From NCBI GenBank assembly GCA_012523405.1, contig JAAYIN010000095.1, forward strand, positions 1-64,000: a DNA stretch of 64,000 nucleotides, in the 5' to 3' direction. The stretch is from Clostridiales bacterium (GTDB lineage: Bacteria; Bacillota; Clostridia; Christensenellales; Aristaeellaceae). Position numbers and translations under genes: made by a program. Shown in pieces: positions 41,764 through 51,077 of the stretch. Position 1 is the stretch's first letter. Each line of letters opens with the position of its first letter. Below the pieces are notes generated by a model, which saw nothing but the letters and a program-made list of their open reading frames with translations, was not told the DNA's origin and searched no databases.

Positions 41764-44649
41764 CTATGACAGCGAGTGCTTCATACTATCAAATTCTTCC
41801 CTTGACATCAGCACATCGCGCGGTTTGCTGCCTGCCGATTTGCTGACAATTCCGCGAGTCGCCATTTCATCAATTAGGCGTCCAGCCCTAGCATAGCCAA
41901 TTTTCATTCTGCGCTGTAGCATGCTGATGCTGGCTTGTCCGTCGTTAATGACCATTTCAATCGCCTCTGCAAGGCGTTCGTCTAAATCGCTGTCTCCGCC
42001 GCCATCGTCAAGCGGATTCAGGACTTCTTCATCCGCTTCCACAGCTTCAATGACGTTAGGATCGAAATCCACTCTGGAGTGATCACCGATATACTCAACC
42101 ACCCGCTCAGTCTCAGCATCGCTCATAAAGCAGCCTTGCACACGAAGCGGTGAGCTTGATCCCGTTGGCGAATAGAACATATCGCCTCGTCCAAGCAATT
42201 TTTCCGCACCATTTTGATCAAGGATCGTACGGCTGTCAATACTGGATGAAACCGCAAAAGCTATGCGGGAGGGTACGTTCGCCTTGATGAGTCCTGTAAT
42301 AACGTCTACAGTAGGCCGCTGGGTTGCAACCACCATATGAATGCCCGCTGCACGGGCAAGCTGCGCAATACGAATAATACTCTCCTCAACTTCCTTTTTG
42401 CAAGCAAGCATGAGGTCAGCAAGCTCATCAATGATGATAACAATACGCGGCAGCTTCTCCTCGCCAGGTTCCAGCTTTGCATTGTAACCAGCGATATTAC
42501 GAGCATTTTTGCTTTGAATCTTATGATAGCGATCAAGCATTTCAGCAACAGCCCAAGCGAGTGCTCCTGCAGCTTTATGGGGATCGCTGACAACTGGAAT
42601 CAGCAAATGCGGAACCACATTATAGCACTGAAGCTCGACAACCTTGGGGTCAATCATGATCATTCGAACTTCTTCAGGTGGCGAACGGAAAAGAATACTG
42701 TTGATAATCGTATTGATACATACAGATTTACCGCTGCCTGTCTGTCCCGCTATCAGCAAGTGAGGCATTTTCCCAAGGTCGCATATCACAGGCTTGCCTG
42801 TAATATCACGTCCCAGTGCGACAGCCAAGGGTGATTTCTCAGCCTGCATTTCAGGGCTTAGCAGCACTTCTGCAAGAGATACACTTTGAATTTCTTTATT
42901 GGGTATCTCAATGCCAAAAAGATTGGTGCCAGGTATCGGTATCTCGATACGCACACCGCCATTGGCTGCCATATCAAGCGCTATGTTATCCGCAATGCCC
43001 ATAATGCGCTTCACATTGACACCGCTGGAAATAAGCCCAAGTTCGAAACGAGTCACCGCAGGTCCATGAGTCACGCGTTGTACACGCGCTGGAATGCTGA
43101 AGCTCTCAAGCGTTTGCTCAAGTTTGGTTGCATTCTCGCTATCCATGGCCCGCGTGTCCACATCCTTATGCTGCATTAATTTCAGCAGTTCTATCGGCGG
43201 ATAGGTATAGGGTTTCTTTTCAGCCTCTACATTTGTTGGCACAATTGGAGATGGTCTTTTGGTTGTGTTAATGACAGGAGCATAAGGCGAAGTTGACTGC
43301 TTGTTTGCCGTGTCTGTTTGTCTTTTATATGCTGCATGATGATCAATGGCAACAGGCTGCACCTGAGGTACTGCAATGGGCTGAGGCGCCGCTTCAGAAT
43401 TAATCGCGTCATTAGCAGCCATGATCACCGGGCTGACATAGGGCTGCTCAGTTGGGAGCTGTGCATTTTCATCCTCTTGTATCTGCTTTGCAATGTCAGC
43501 TTTTCTTTTTCTGATCTCCTCAAGCCTTTTCAGCGTCCGCTTGCTTGCTGCTGGGGAGGCAGTTTCCTCCGCTTGATCAGCTAGAATCTCATCATCTACA
43601 ATACCCACTTCACGGGGTGTGAATGTCATTGATGTTTGATATTGATTAGATGTTGCAGCGCCTTGCTTGTTCGCTTTCTTGTTTTTCTTCCAAGGAAGCT
43701 GTCTGCCTTCAGGGATGATCAGCTCATCGTACATATCAGGTTCTGCAGCCTGCGGTGCCTGCTGGGCGGCCATTTGGTTCATCATGCCATACTGAACATC
43801 CTGAACCTGCGCGGGGGGCTGCTGAACAAGCATGCTTCCGTAGGGCGGATAAACGATCTGTTGTTGAGGCTGCTCGCCGAATTGTTCAACAGCATTTTTA
43901 GCATTGCGCAAATAGGTAGGGGTAATCAGCAACCGCTCATTTTGTTCGTTTGCGAGCTGTTGCTGATCGAGCATTTGCTGGTATTGCTGTGCGCTTAACT
44001 CCTCGTCCTTGCGTTCTCGTCGTTCATCCATTGTTTCGCGCATGTTAAATATGAAACCAGACACATCAAAACGCGAAACAAACAGAACACAAACAGCAAT
44101 GACAATAAAAAGCACAACCGCACTAATGGTCGTCCCAAGGAATGTCCAAGTCGGCCAAGCCAGCAGCATACCAAGTGCACCGCCAGCCTCACCCGTTGTT
44201 GCACATAGGCGATAAGCTGCGCTGATAACGTTGATAAACCCGCCTGGGTTTGGTATTGGCGGCGAAGCCGCATTGTTAAGATACACCGCATAATCCATGA
44301 ACGATGAGGTTCTGATTTTGCTCAGTAAATTCGTAATGGCAAGCACGCAGAAATAAGCGATGGTTATCAAAATAATTCCACGCTTTGGCATGCCGCGACC
44401 TGCGGAAAAGGCAGTGAGTAAACCCGCCCAAATCAAAAGAACGCTAATACCGATACACAATCCCCCGCCTAGTCCATGCATCACTTGCTTTACATAGGAG
44501 AAGAACGTACCGCTAATACCGCCAACCACAGACAGAAGTGTAATCACACCTAAAGTGATCAGCAGAATTCCAGTCAACGCAAAAGCAGCCAGTGTACTAG
44601 ACTCGTACTGGCTGGAATTTCTGCTCTTACTTGTTCTAGGTGTGCTCAT
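41764..44649 (-). CDS. ftsK: DNA translocase FtsK/SpoIIIE
   Basis: This septum-located ATPase pumps chromosomal DNA into daughter cells or the forespore. The 961-residue protein has four N-terminal membrane segments (about residues 20-215), a long Gln/Pro-rich linker (about 225-490), and the motor. The motor has LIAGQTGSGKSVCINTII (Walker A), MIMIDPKVVELQCYNVVPHL, IVIIIDELADLMLACKKEVEE (Walker B) and ATQRPTVDVITGLIKANVPSRIAF. The C-terminal 65 residues are the DNA-orienting gamma winged helix. The ATG lies behind GGAGGG. Whether it serves vegetative or sporulation transfer cannot be told. Confidence 0.96.
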   Translation of the reverse strand: MSTPRTSKSRNSSQYESSTLAAFALTGILLITLGVITLLSVVGGISGTFFSYVKQVMHGLGGGLCIGISVLLIWAGLLTAFSAGRGMPKRGIILITIAYFCVLAITNLLSKIRTSSFMDYAVYLNNAASPPIPNPGGFINVISAAYRLCATTGEAGGALGMLLAWPTWTFLGTTISAVVLFIVIAVCVLFVSRFDVSGFIFNMRETMDERRERKDEELSAQQYQQMLDQQQLANEQNERLLITPTYLRNAKNAVEQFGEQPQQQIVYPPYGSMLVQQPPAQVQDVQYGMMNQMAAQQAPQAAEPDMYDELIIPEGRQLPWKKNKKANKQGAATSNQYQTSMTFTPREVGIVDDEILADQAEETASPAASKRTLKRLEEIRKRKADIAKQIQEDENAQLPTEQPYVSPVIMAANDAINSEAAPQPIAVPQVQPVAIDHHAAYKRQTDTANKQSTSPYAPVINTTKRPSPIVPTNVEAEKKPYTYPPIELLKLMQHKDVDTRAMDSENATKLEQTLESFSIPARVQRVTHGPAVTRFELGLISSGVNVKRIMGIADNIALDMAANGGVRIEIPIPGTNLFGIEIPNKEIQSVSLAEVLLSPEMQAEKSPLAVALGRDITGKPVICDLGKMPHLLIAGQTGSGKSVCINTIINSILFRSPPEEVRMIMIDPKVVELQCYNVVPHLLIPVVSDPHKAAGALAWAVAEMLDRYHKIQSKNARNIAGYNAKLEPGEEKLPRIVIIIDELADLMLACKKEVEESIIRIAQLARAAGIHMVVATQRPTVDVITGLIKANVPSRIAFAVSSSIDSRTILDQNGAEKLLGRGDMFYSPTGSSSPLRVQGCFMSDAETERVVEYIGDHSRVDFDPNVIEAVEADEEVLNPLDDGGGDSDLDERLAEAIEMVINDGQASISMLQRRMKIGYARAGRLIDEMATRGIVSKSAGSKPRDVLMSREEFDSMKHSLS

Positions 44650-44671
44650 TACTTAATTCCCTCCGAAAACA

Positions 44672-45835
44672 TTACTTGTTTATTTGAATAGACGCTAGCA
44701 CACCCTCATCATTGGAGTGGAGTCGTAGCTCATATGTACCATAGTGATACAGATCACTTTGGCCAATCGGCAAATTGTAATCATATGCCATATTTTCTGT
44801 AAATGTTATGACTTGGTCCGGTTCGCCAAGAGCCTCATGCCATGTGCTTTGCTTCGTCTCGCCGATGATCAGACCGTACAAGCCTCCTCTTTTCAGCTGA
44901 ATTCCTTCAATCACTGAATGGTCGTATCCAGCTTCGATGGAATCAGAAATGATAAGCACTTGGCGAAACTGCGGAGACTCGATAAGATAATATCTTCCGC
45001 CGGGAAAGGTATCGGGCGTACGAACCAAACGATACTGATCAATCAATGCCGTCATGCTCTCATCAAGCTTTGCAGGTACATGCGGCAATTCGCCGCTCGT
45101 AACAGATTCTTCAATAAGCTTTTTTGTCTCAGAGACGGTATACGTTTGTGGCAACACGCCGATGCGCGCCGCAACACCTTGCTCGTCCTCGCGTAACAAG
45201 CCTGCTAATTCTTCGTAATAAAATTGACATGCGCCGCTGTATCCGCTAAGCAAACCAAACTGATCTGAGGGATAATAGAATGTAATCCCATCCTGATCAA
45301 TTGCAAACGAATCAACTGGCAATGGTGTTATTTCACTATTGTCCATATAGCTTGAAAGTTCATCCGATAGCGTAGCGACCGCTATCCCCTCCATGACCTC
45401 GGCAGCATTCTGCACGTCAGTAAACAGATCATTAAGCGTTAGCCGCTCGCCAGTGGTAAGATCATAGCTCAAAGCAGTATATGCATGCCCCTCACGGTTA
45501 TTTGGCATCTTGCCATATGCGCTGATCACCACAGAATAGATATCGTTTTGCAGGTACTCTTGATAGATAACCTTCAAACCCCACAGGCTGTCTTTTAATG
45601 TACTCAATGTAATGTAATGTTTAGTTATGTTTGCTGATAACAGAATATCATCATTAATTTTCTTTTGTATTTCCTGATTTTCCATGCCAGAGAGCTGCGG
45701 ATACGCAATGACATCATCGCCACTTTCCATTCGTACTTCTTTTGTGGTGATCGATGTACTTTCTTCTCCATAGGCATAAACATTTGATGCTATCAATATC
45801 ATTGCAAGTATACATATAATCGTTTTCTTAAGCAT
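44672..45835 (-). CDS. Secreted DUF3298-type protein
   Basis: A 387-residue exported protein. Residues 1-22 form a signal peptide (Lys-Lys, hydrophobic core IICILAMILIAS, cleavage after VYA). The middle (about residues 25-215) has DUF3298/RsiV-like features: YPQLSGMENQEIQKKIND, SYDLTTGERLTLNDLF and DGITFYYPSDQFG. The remaining part has no domain I recognise. Such domains bind lysozyme in the anti-sigma factor RsiV, but no sigma factor gene is adjacent and there is no C-terminal membrane segment. The ATG at 45835 lies 8 bases after AGGAAG. It has its own promoter. Confidence 0.8.
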   Translation of the reverse strand: MLKKTIICILAMILIASNVYAYGEESTSITTKEVRMESGDDVIAYPQLSGMENQEIQKKINDDILLSANITKHYITLSTLKDSLWGLKVIYQEYLQNDIYSVVISAYGKMPNNREGHAYTALSYDLTTGERLTLNDLFTDVQNAAEVMEGIAVATLSDELSSYMDNSEITPLPVDSFAIDQDGITFYYPSDQFGLLSGYSGACQFYYEELAGLLREDEQGVAARIGVLPQTYTVSETKKLIEESVTSGELPHVPAKLDESMTALIDQYRLVRTPDTFPGGRYYLIESPQFRQVLIISDSIEAGYDHSVIEGIQLKRGGLYGLIIGETKQSTWHEALGEPDQVITFTENMAYDYNLPIGQSDLYHYGTYELRLHSNDEGVLASIQINK

Positions 45836-45872
45836 GGTAGTCACTTCCTTTATACAATCTTTTGCATATTAC

Positions 45873-45901
45873 ATTTTACATCACAATTATCATTGTTGCA
45901 A
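45873..45901 (-). promoter_or_regulatory. Promoter of the DUF3298 gene
   Basis: Minus-strand TTGCAA (45901-45896) and TAAAAT (45878-45873) are 17 bases apart, 38 bases before the start codon. Confidence 0.7.
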
Positions 45902-45973
45902 GTTTGTTACAATATTTGACTTGTTATTACACATAATGTCATGTAACTCTATCTTTTATGCTGAAGCATGGTT

Positions 45974-46576
45974 TTATTCAGTCGTTTTGGCATGATCTCC
46001 ATTGGATGTAAGCATTGGTTGAAGCTGCACACCCGTTAACGCCGCTGATATTGTTTTGGGAATTTGAGCGAAATCCGCAACTAACGAACGTGGTTTTTTG
46101 ACAGGATCATCTTGACTAAACGGTACAAAGTACACATTTCGCCAAGTGAGTAGTTTGCCAATGTTCTGTGCGGCAGCCCCAAGCCCGTCATTTGTCGAAA
46201 CCGCAATAACGAGCGGTGCTTCATTGCGCAGATGACTCTTAGCGCCTAATAACGCCGGTGTATCAAATATACCGTTAACTAGCTTTGCCAAGCTGTTTCC
46301 TGTGGCAGGTGCGAGCAGGTAAACATCCGTTAGTCTCTTGGGTCCGATGGGCTCTACTTGCTGTAATGTATGGAGCGGCTGATGACCTGTGATAGCGAAG
46401 ATTCTTTCCTTCAAATACTCAGCTGTCATGAACCTTGTATCCAGATCGCCTGCGTGATCCGATACAACCGGCAATACATCATAGCCGCGCTTCACCAGTT
46501 CTTCCATTTGTTTCAATGCACGTTCAAATGTGCAATATGATCCTGTTAATGCAAATCCAATGACGGTCTTTTTCAT
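45974..46576 (-). CDS. dpaB: Dipicolinate synthase subunit B
   Basis: DpaB (SpoVFB) is the flavoprotein-like subunit that, with DpaA, makes dipicolinic acid in the mother cell for loading into the spore core. The 200-residue protein is of the flavoprotein/HFCD fold: VIGFALTGSYCTFERALKQM at the start, then LLAPATGNSLAKLVNGIFDTPALLGAKSHLRN and VIAVSTNDGLGAAAQNIGKLL. The ATG lies in an overlap with the dpaA stop (46573). It shows the organism is a spore former. Confidence 0.95.
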   Translation of the reverse strand: MKKTVIGFALTGSYCTFERALKQMEELVKRGYDVLPVVSDHAGDLDTRFMTAEYLKERIFAITGHQPLHTLQQVEPIGPKRLTDVYLLAPATGNSLAKLVNGIFDTPALLGAKSHLRNEAPLVIAVSTNDGLGAAAQNIGKLLTWRNVYFVPFSQDDPVKKPRSLVADFAQIPKTISAALTGVQLQPMLTSNGDHAKTTE

Positions 46577-47421
46577 TTTGATGCCTCCGCTATCAATTCA
46601 GTAGCCACATTCATTAACGCTTGTGCCGCTGTGTGCGGCGCATACTTTGCGGGCAATGCAGGAAGGATGAGAGGATGTATATCCAGCGACTCTGCATCTG
46701 CCTTTGCAAAACCGTAAGGGGCACTTGCAAGCTCGAGTATGCAAGCCTCCTTGGATAGAGCGTTTAGAAACGAACGCTCCATGACATGTGCGGGTACCGT
46801 GTTCAGGATAATCGCGATGCGCTCAGCTATGCTAGGCATATCTGCAATCGCAATTGCCCTCATCCCATCGTTTTGTGCTTGTATACGCGGTTGTTCGCGC
46901 CTTGCTGCCACCCATACATCCGCGGCGCCAAGTGCCTTGAGGCGGCGTGCGGTAGCGCGTCCAAACAACCCATATCCAATGACTAGCACCGTCATGTTCA
47001 TGATGGTCTTCTTGGTTCGCTGCATTGCTTCATAAACAGACGCTTCTGCGGAAATATCCGCATTCATTTGAAGAAAAGCGTCCGATCCCGCATAGTAACA
47101 TAATGTGATATGCTTGCCTGATTCGTTTTGAGCGAGAACATATGAATCAATACCCTGCCCCGATAATATGATCGCATCACTTTTTACATGATCGAGCACA
47201 TCGCTTGGATGCAACGTAAGTCCTGTATATGTAGGCACACAATCGTTCTTCATTGCGAACGGATATGGAAATAGCAATAGATCGGCTTGATCTATTTCTG
47301 CTGTTTTTTCGTCACCTGTTTCCAACCCAATCGTTCCAACCTCATAACCCGCACTCTCCAGTAAAGAGGCCAGATGAACTGCACGTTCATCGCCGCCGAC
47401 AACTAAGATCTTTTTCAACAA
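46573..47421 (-). CDS. dpaA: Dipicolinate synthase subunit A
   Basis: DpaA (SpoVFA) is the NAD(P)-binding subunit of dipicolinate synthase. The 282-residue protein starts LKKILVVGGDERAVHLASLL and has a second Rossmann motif VIGYGLFGRATARRLKALGA. The start is TTG at 47421 (or the next TTG at 47418), 8 bases after an AGGAGG at 47437-47432; the frame is open for 23 more codons but has no site there. The ribosome binding site lies in the descending arm of a strong hairpin, and a sporulation-type -10 element lies at the edge of its loop (see findings). Confidence 0.93.
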   Translation of the reverse strand: MLKKILVVGGDERAVHLASLLESAGYEVGTIGLETGDEKTAEIDQADLLLFPYPFAMKNDCVPTYTGLTLHPSDVLDHVKSDAIILSGQGIDSYVLAQNESGKHITLCYYAGSDAFLQMNADISAEASVYEAMQRTKKTIMNMTVLVIGYGLFGRATARRLKALGAADVWVAARREQPRIQAQNDGMRAIAIADMPSIAERIAIILNTVPAHVMERSFLNALSKEACILELASAPYGFAKADAESLDIHPLILPALPAKYAPHTAAQALMNVATELIAEASK

Positions 47422-47478
47422 TAAAACCGCCTCCTGCTGATGCGTTGATATAGCATCGTATGCAAGAGGCGGTTTTAT
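47421..47478 (-). terminator. Hairpin between the GH65 gene and dpaA
   Basis: Arms of 17 bases match at 16 positions: ATAAAACCGCCTCCTGC (47421-47437) and GCAAGAGGCGGTTTTAT (47462-47478), with a 24-base loop. On the minus strand the second arm ends in TTTTATTG. It can terminate transcription of the upstream phosphorylase gene. The same arm contains the dpaA AGGAGG, so in read-through RNA the site would be paired. Confidence 0.85.
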
Positions 47479-47489
47479 GTGCGATGTCA

Positions 47490-49748
47490 TTAGATTTTAT
47501 GTTCGATTGTATCCGTCAGTGTCATGTTTTCGCCGCAAAGCTTTATTTCTAGCGATTCGCCGCTTAATAGTTCAACTGTTGCAAGCTCTTTTTGGACATG
47601 AACGCGTATCAAACGGTCCCGATAATGGAACTGAAACGCATAACCATCCCAAGCGTCCGGCAAGAATGGGCTTAAGCTCAGTCCATCCACTGTACGCATT
47701 CCGGCAAAGCCTTGTGCAATGGAGAGCCAGCTTCCTGCCATGCTCGTGATATGCAGACCATCATCTGTATCGTTATTTAGATTATCAAGATCTAGGCGAG
47801 CCGTCCTCTGATACATTTCAACTGCCTTCTCATGATAGCCCAGCTGCGCAGCTAGTATGCTATGCACACAGGGCGACAAGCTGCTCTCGTGTACCGTCAT
47901 AGGCTCATAGAAATCAAAGTTTCGCTTGATCGTATCCGTATCGTATAGGTGATTCAAAAAATAGATGCCTTGGAGGACATCCGCCTGCTTAATAAAGCAG
48001 CTACGGAGGATATGATCCCATGACCAATTCTGATTGATTGGACGCTGTCCCTCAGGAATATCGCTTGCTGGCATGATATCTTTATCCAGGAATGTATCGT
48101 GCTGCACGAAAATGCCCATTTCATCATCCGCAGGATAATACATGCGATCAACAACATCTTGCATATGTGCAAGCGCAGATTGGGTAACGCCTAGCTGCTC
48201 TAGTCTCTGGCTGGATGCCTTCTGTGCTTCTTTGCAAAACAGCTCAATGCTCCAAGCAGCGATGCGATTTGTATACCAGTTATTGTTGACATTGTTCTCA
48301 TATTCATTCGGACCGGTTACGCCATGAATCATATAATGCTGCTTGCGCTTGGAAAAATGAGCACGATCCGTATAGAACGTTGCAATACCGCAAAGAACAT
48401 CGAGTCCTTGGTGCTGCATATACTCAAAATCGCCTGTATAAGTAGCATAGTTAAAGATCGCATGAGCGATTGCACCATTACGGTGAATCTCTTCAAAGGT
48501 GATTTCCCACTCATTATGGCACTCTATGCCCGTGAAGGTGACCATAGGATAAAGTGCACCTTCAAGCCCCTGCTGCTTGGCATTAAAATACGCACCATCC
48601 AGCTGCAACCAACGATAAAGCAGAAGCTGCTTAGCAACATCCTGACCTGCAATCGCCATGTAAACAGGCAGGCAATAGGCTTCTGTATCCCAATAAGTTG
48701 CTCCGCCATATTTTTCACCTGTGAAGCCCTTGGGACCAATGTTAAGCTGTGCATCATCGCCTGAGTAAGTGCTCAAAAGCTGGAACAAATTAAAACGAAT
48801 GCCCTGTTGAGCTGCGTCATCGCCTTCAATAATCACATCACAGCCGTTCCAGCGCTCGCGCCATGTTGCAACATGAGAATCCTTGAGCTCTTGATATCCG
48901 ATCTCACGAGCGCGAGATGCAGCTTTTAGTGACATGGTTGTCAGTACGCTTTCTTCACAATCGCGGCTTGTAAAGCAAAGTACAAACTTCTCAAGCGTAG
49001 TGGTTTCGCCAGCATGAACCATGCCCGAATAGATCGACTCCACATATCCACTCTCGCATTTGCGTTCGTTCATTTCAAGTCCATCTGCCCAGCAGCTCAT
49101 CGCTGCACTTACAGCAAAGCGTGGTGCAGCAAACGGATTTTCCTTGGTCTTGGTCAGGAGGGCAAGCCCATCCTCTGTTTCTTCCTCCAAGAGCATGTCC
49201 CAGAAGGTCTCATCATAGTTACTATCAAGGTTCTTCACATTTGCATCCAAATAAGGCTTCATGACAATAAATGCATCAAAATCTGCTGTGATAGCGTACC
49301 TGATAGCAAGTAATTCTTTTTGAGCAAGCGATACAAAACGCTCTGCTGCAACACTCACATTACCCTTCTGCGTTTTCACAGTAAAACGGCGGAGGAAAAG
49401 ACCCTTTTGCATATCAAGCTCCAGATGATAATCAAGAACGTCTGCCGTACTCAAATCAAGCGGTTCATCATCGATCTCAATATGAATACCGTTTAACCTT
49501 ACAGCATTGATTGCTTTTCCAAAATATTGCGGATAACCATTTTTCCACCAGCCGACACGCGTTTTATCAGGAAACCAAACACCGCCGATATATGTGCCTA
49601 AATGGGTGTCACCGTTATAATCCTCTTCAAAATTACCACGCATACCCATATAGCCATTACCTATAGAAGTAAGGCTCTCTGAAAGGCGCATACTCGCTTT
49701 ATCAAGTTCAGTCACGACTACCTTCCATGGATGAATTTCAAATCCCAT
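47490..49748 (-). CDS. Glycoside hydrolase family 65 disaccharide phosphorylase (maltose phosphorylase type)
   Basis: GH65 enzymes split alpha-linked disaccharides with phosphate to give beta-glucose 1-phosphate and a sugar. The 752-residue protein has SIGNGYMGMRGNFEE, GGVWFPDKTRVGWWKNGYP, YGGATYWDTEAYCLP, and the catalytic Glu482 in HGVTGPNEYENNV. The close match to the lactobacillal maltose phosphorylase pattern at the N-terminus favours maltose; kojibiose, trehalose and nigerose phosphorylases are alternatives. No beta-phosphoglucomutase or sugar transporter adjoins it. The ATG at 49748 lies 8 bases after AGGAG. Confidence 0.9.
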   Translation of the reverse strand: MGFEIHPWKVVVTELDKASMRLSESLTSIGNGYMGMRGNFEEDYNGDTHLGTYIGGVWFPDKTRVGWWKNGYPQYFGKAINAVRLNGIHIEIDDEPLDLSTADVLDYHLELDMQKGLFLRRFTVKTQKGNVSVAAERFVSLAQKELLAIRYAITADFDAFIVMKPYLDANVKNLDSNYDETFWDMLLEEETEDGLALLTKTKENPFAAPRFAVSAAMSCWADGLEMNERKCESGYVESIYSGMVHAGETTTLEKFVLCFTSRDCEESVLTTMSLKAASRAREIGYQELKDSHVATWRERWNGCDVIIEGDDAAQQGIRFNLFQLLSTYSGDDAQLNIGPKGFTGEKYGGATYWDTEAYCLPVYMAIAGQDVAKQLLLYRWLQLDGAYFNAKQQGLEGALYPMVTFTGIECHNEWEITFEEIHRNGAIAHAIFNYATYTGDFEYMQHQGLDVLCGIATFYTDRAHFSKRKQHYMIHGVTGPNEYENNVNNNWYTNRIAAWSIELFCKEAQKASSQRLEQLGVTQSALAHMQDVVDRMYYPADDEMGIFVQHDTFLDKDIMPASDIPEGQRPINQNWSWDHILRSCFIKQADVLQGIYFLNHLYDTDTIKRNFDFYEPMTVHESSLSPCVHSILAAQLGYHEKAVEMYQRTARLDLDNLNNDTDDGLHITSMAGSWLSIAQGFAGMRTVDGLSLSPFLPDAWDGYAFQFHYRDRLIRVHVQKELATVELLSGESLEIKLCGENMTLTDTIEHKI

Positions 49749-49827
49749 GATGTGGTCTCCTTTCACTTGTGCAATCGTTTGTACTGTCATCATCCTACTG
49801 TATCATTTTGTAAAAGTCAATAGTAGG

Positions 49828-50856
49828 TTAGCTACTTTTTCGTTTCTTCTTTATCATAATGGGTAAGAACACAAATATCAAGCAGCACACTCCAATTGGT
49901 GCATACAATTTATCAATAATATCCGAAAAGCCAATAAAAGAAACGATAATTGGGAGCAAAAGCGTAATAATGTTTGATGTAGTTGAAGGCATAACATAGC
50001 TCTCTATCGCATTTCGAAGCGTACATATAATTGCGATCAGCGTAGTAAATATCGCTAAATAGAGAAGCAACACGCTCACTACAAAGCCATAGGTACCAAA
50101 CTGGGAGAGCAGCTTCACGATAGGAAATGCTTCGTTTTGAAGTTCTGGGTGCTTTAAGTACAAATAGTTGCTCAGAAAAAGCATCCCAATCAGAATAAAA
50201 CCGAATATTGCAGAAAGCCTACAGACATTACGGCTCGTTTGATTGGCGCACTTACATACCACACCAATGGCAATTGTGAGATTCATGGCAGCATAAGCGA
50301 TTGCATTGACAGCACCGAATGCTATGGAAGTACGGTCTGCTGAGCTTTGTAGCTGCACCACCCATTGGTCATCGTTTTTTTGCGCAAGAACAAATAGAAT
50401 GGCACCAGTGAAAAGGACTGTAAGTATACCGCTAATATATGAAATGGATTTTGTACTGCCAAAACCCAGCCACCATGCCAAGCATAGTGTGCCCAATGCG
50501 CCAATAGGATATGCCCATTCAAACGTCCATAGCAATTCAACCATATGACCCGACGCAGAGATCATTGCTCCGCCTGTAATCGACATTAATGCAATCGCAC
50601 ATACTTGGCTTCCATGTCGACTTACTTTTGAATATCCGCTAAATATGCCGCACCAATTTTCTGTACATTGACTGCCTGCGGCTCGCATGGTTAGGCTGCA
50701 AAGCATGATCATTACGCAGGCAGCAAGCAATATCAGCCACCATGAATGAACACCAAAACGTGTGAAAAAAGTCATGATTTCTCGTCCAGATGCAAAACCC
50801 GCACCGATCACTGCACCAACACATGCAATTGCACCTTCAACGTTTCGATTCTTCAT
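49828..50856 (-). CDS. YkvI-type membrane transporter of the LeuT fold
   Basis: A 342-residue integral membrane protein with about ten hydrophobic segments. It opens with ACVGAVIGAGFASGREIMTFFTRFG, the signature of the YkvI group within the amino acid/sodium symporter superfamily, and ends with a basic tail. Substrate and coupling ion are unknown. The ATG at 50856 lies 6 bases after GGGGGAG. No neighbouring gene suggests a function. Confidence 0.85.
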   Translation of the reverse strand: MKNRNVEGAIACVGAVIGAGFASGREIMTFFTRFGVHSWWLILLAACVMIMLCSLTMRAAGSQCTENWCGIFSGYSKVSRHGSQVCAIALMSITGGAMISASGHMVELLWTFEWAYPIGALGTLCLAWWLGFGSTKSISYISGILTVLFTGAILFVLAQKNDDQWVVQLQSSADRTSIAFGAVNAIAYAAMNLTIAIGVVCKCANQTSRNVCRLSAIFGFILIGMLFLSNYLYLKHPELQNEAFPIVKLLSQFGTYGFVVSVLLLYLAIFTTLIAIICTLRNAIESYVMPSTTSNIITLLLPIIVSFIGFSDIIDKLYAPIGVCCLIFVFLPIMIKKKRKSS

Positions 50857-50989
50857 ATAGCACTCCCCCATATTATTGCATAGATATGCATATAAAGATG
50901 GTATGCACCAAGGCTTAGCATCATGCCTGACGAGCCAAGCTCACGGGCAGGAGATACGAAATTTCTGCGATGCGCAGTATGCGATTCGG

Positions 50990-51018
50990 TTGCACATTTG
51001 GTTTTTCCGTGAGATAAT
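50990..51018 (+). promoter_or_regulatory. Promoter of the radical SAM gene
   Basis: TTGCAC (50990-50995) and GATAAT (51013-51018) are 17 bases apart, 60 bases before the gene start. Confidence 0.7.
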
Positions 51019-51077
51019 GAATTGATTAGCAGCGATTTATCTGCTCTGGTCAATTCATATTAAGAAGGAGAACTATT

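Noticed and set aside
42337-42834. 165-codon open frame antisense to ftsK
   Set aside because: It lies fully inside the motor domain of ftsK on the other strand and has no start signals.
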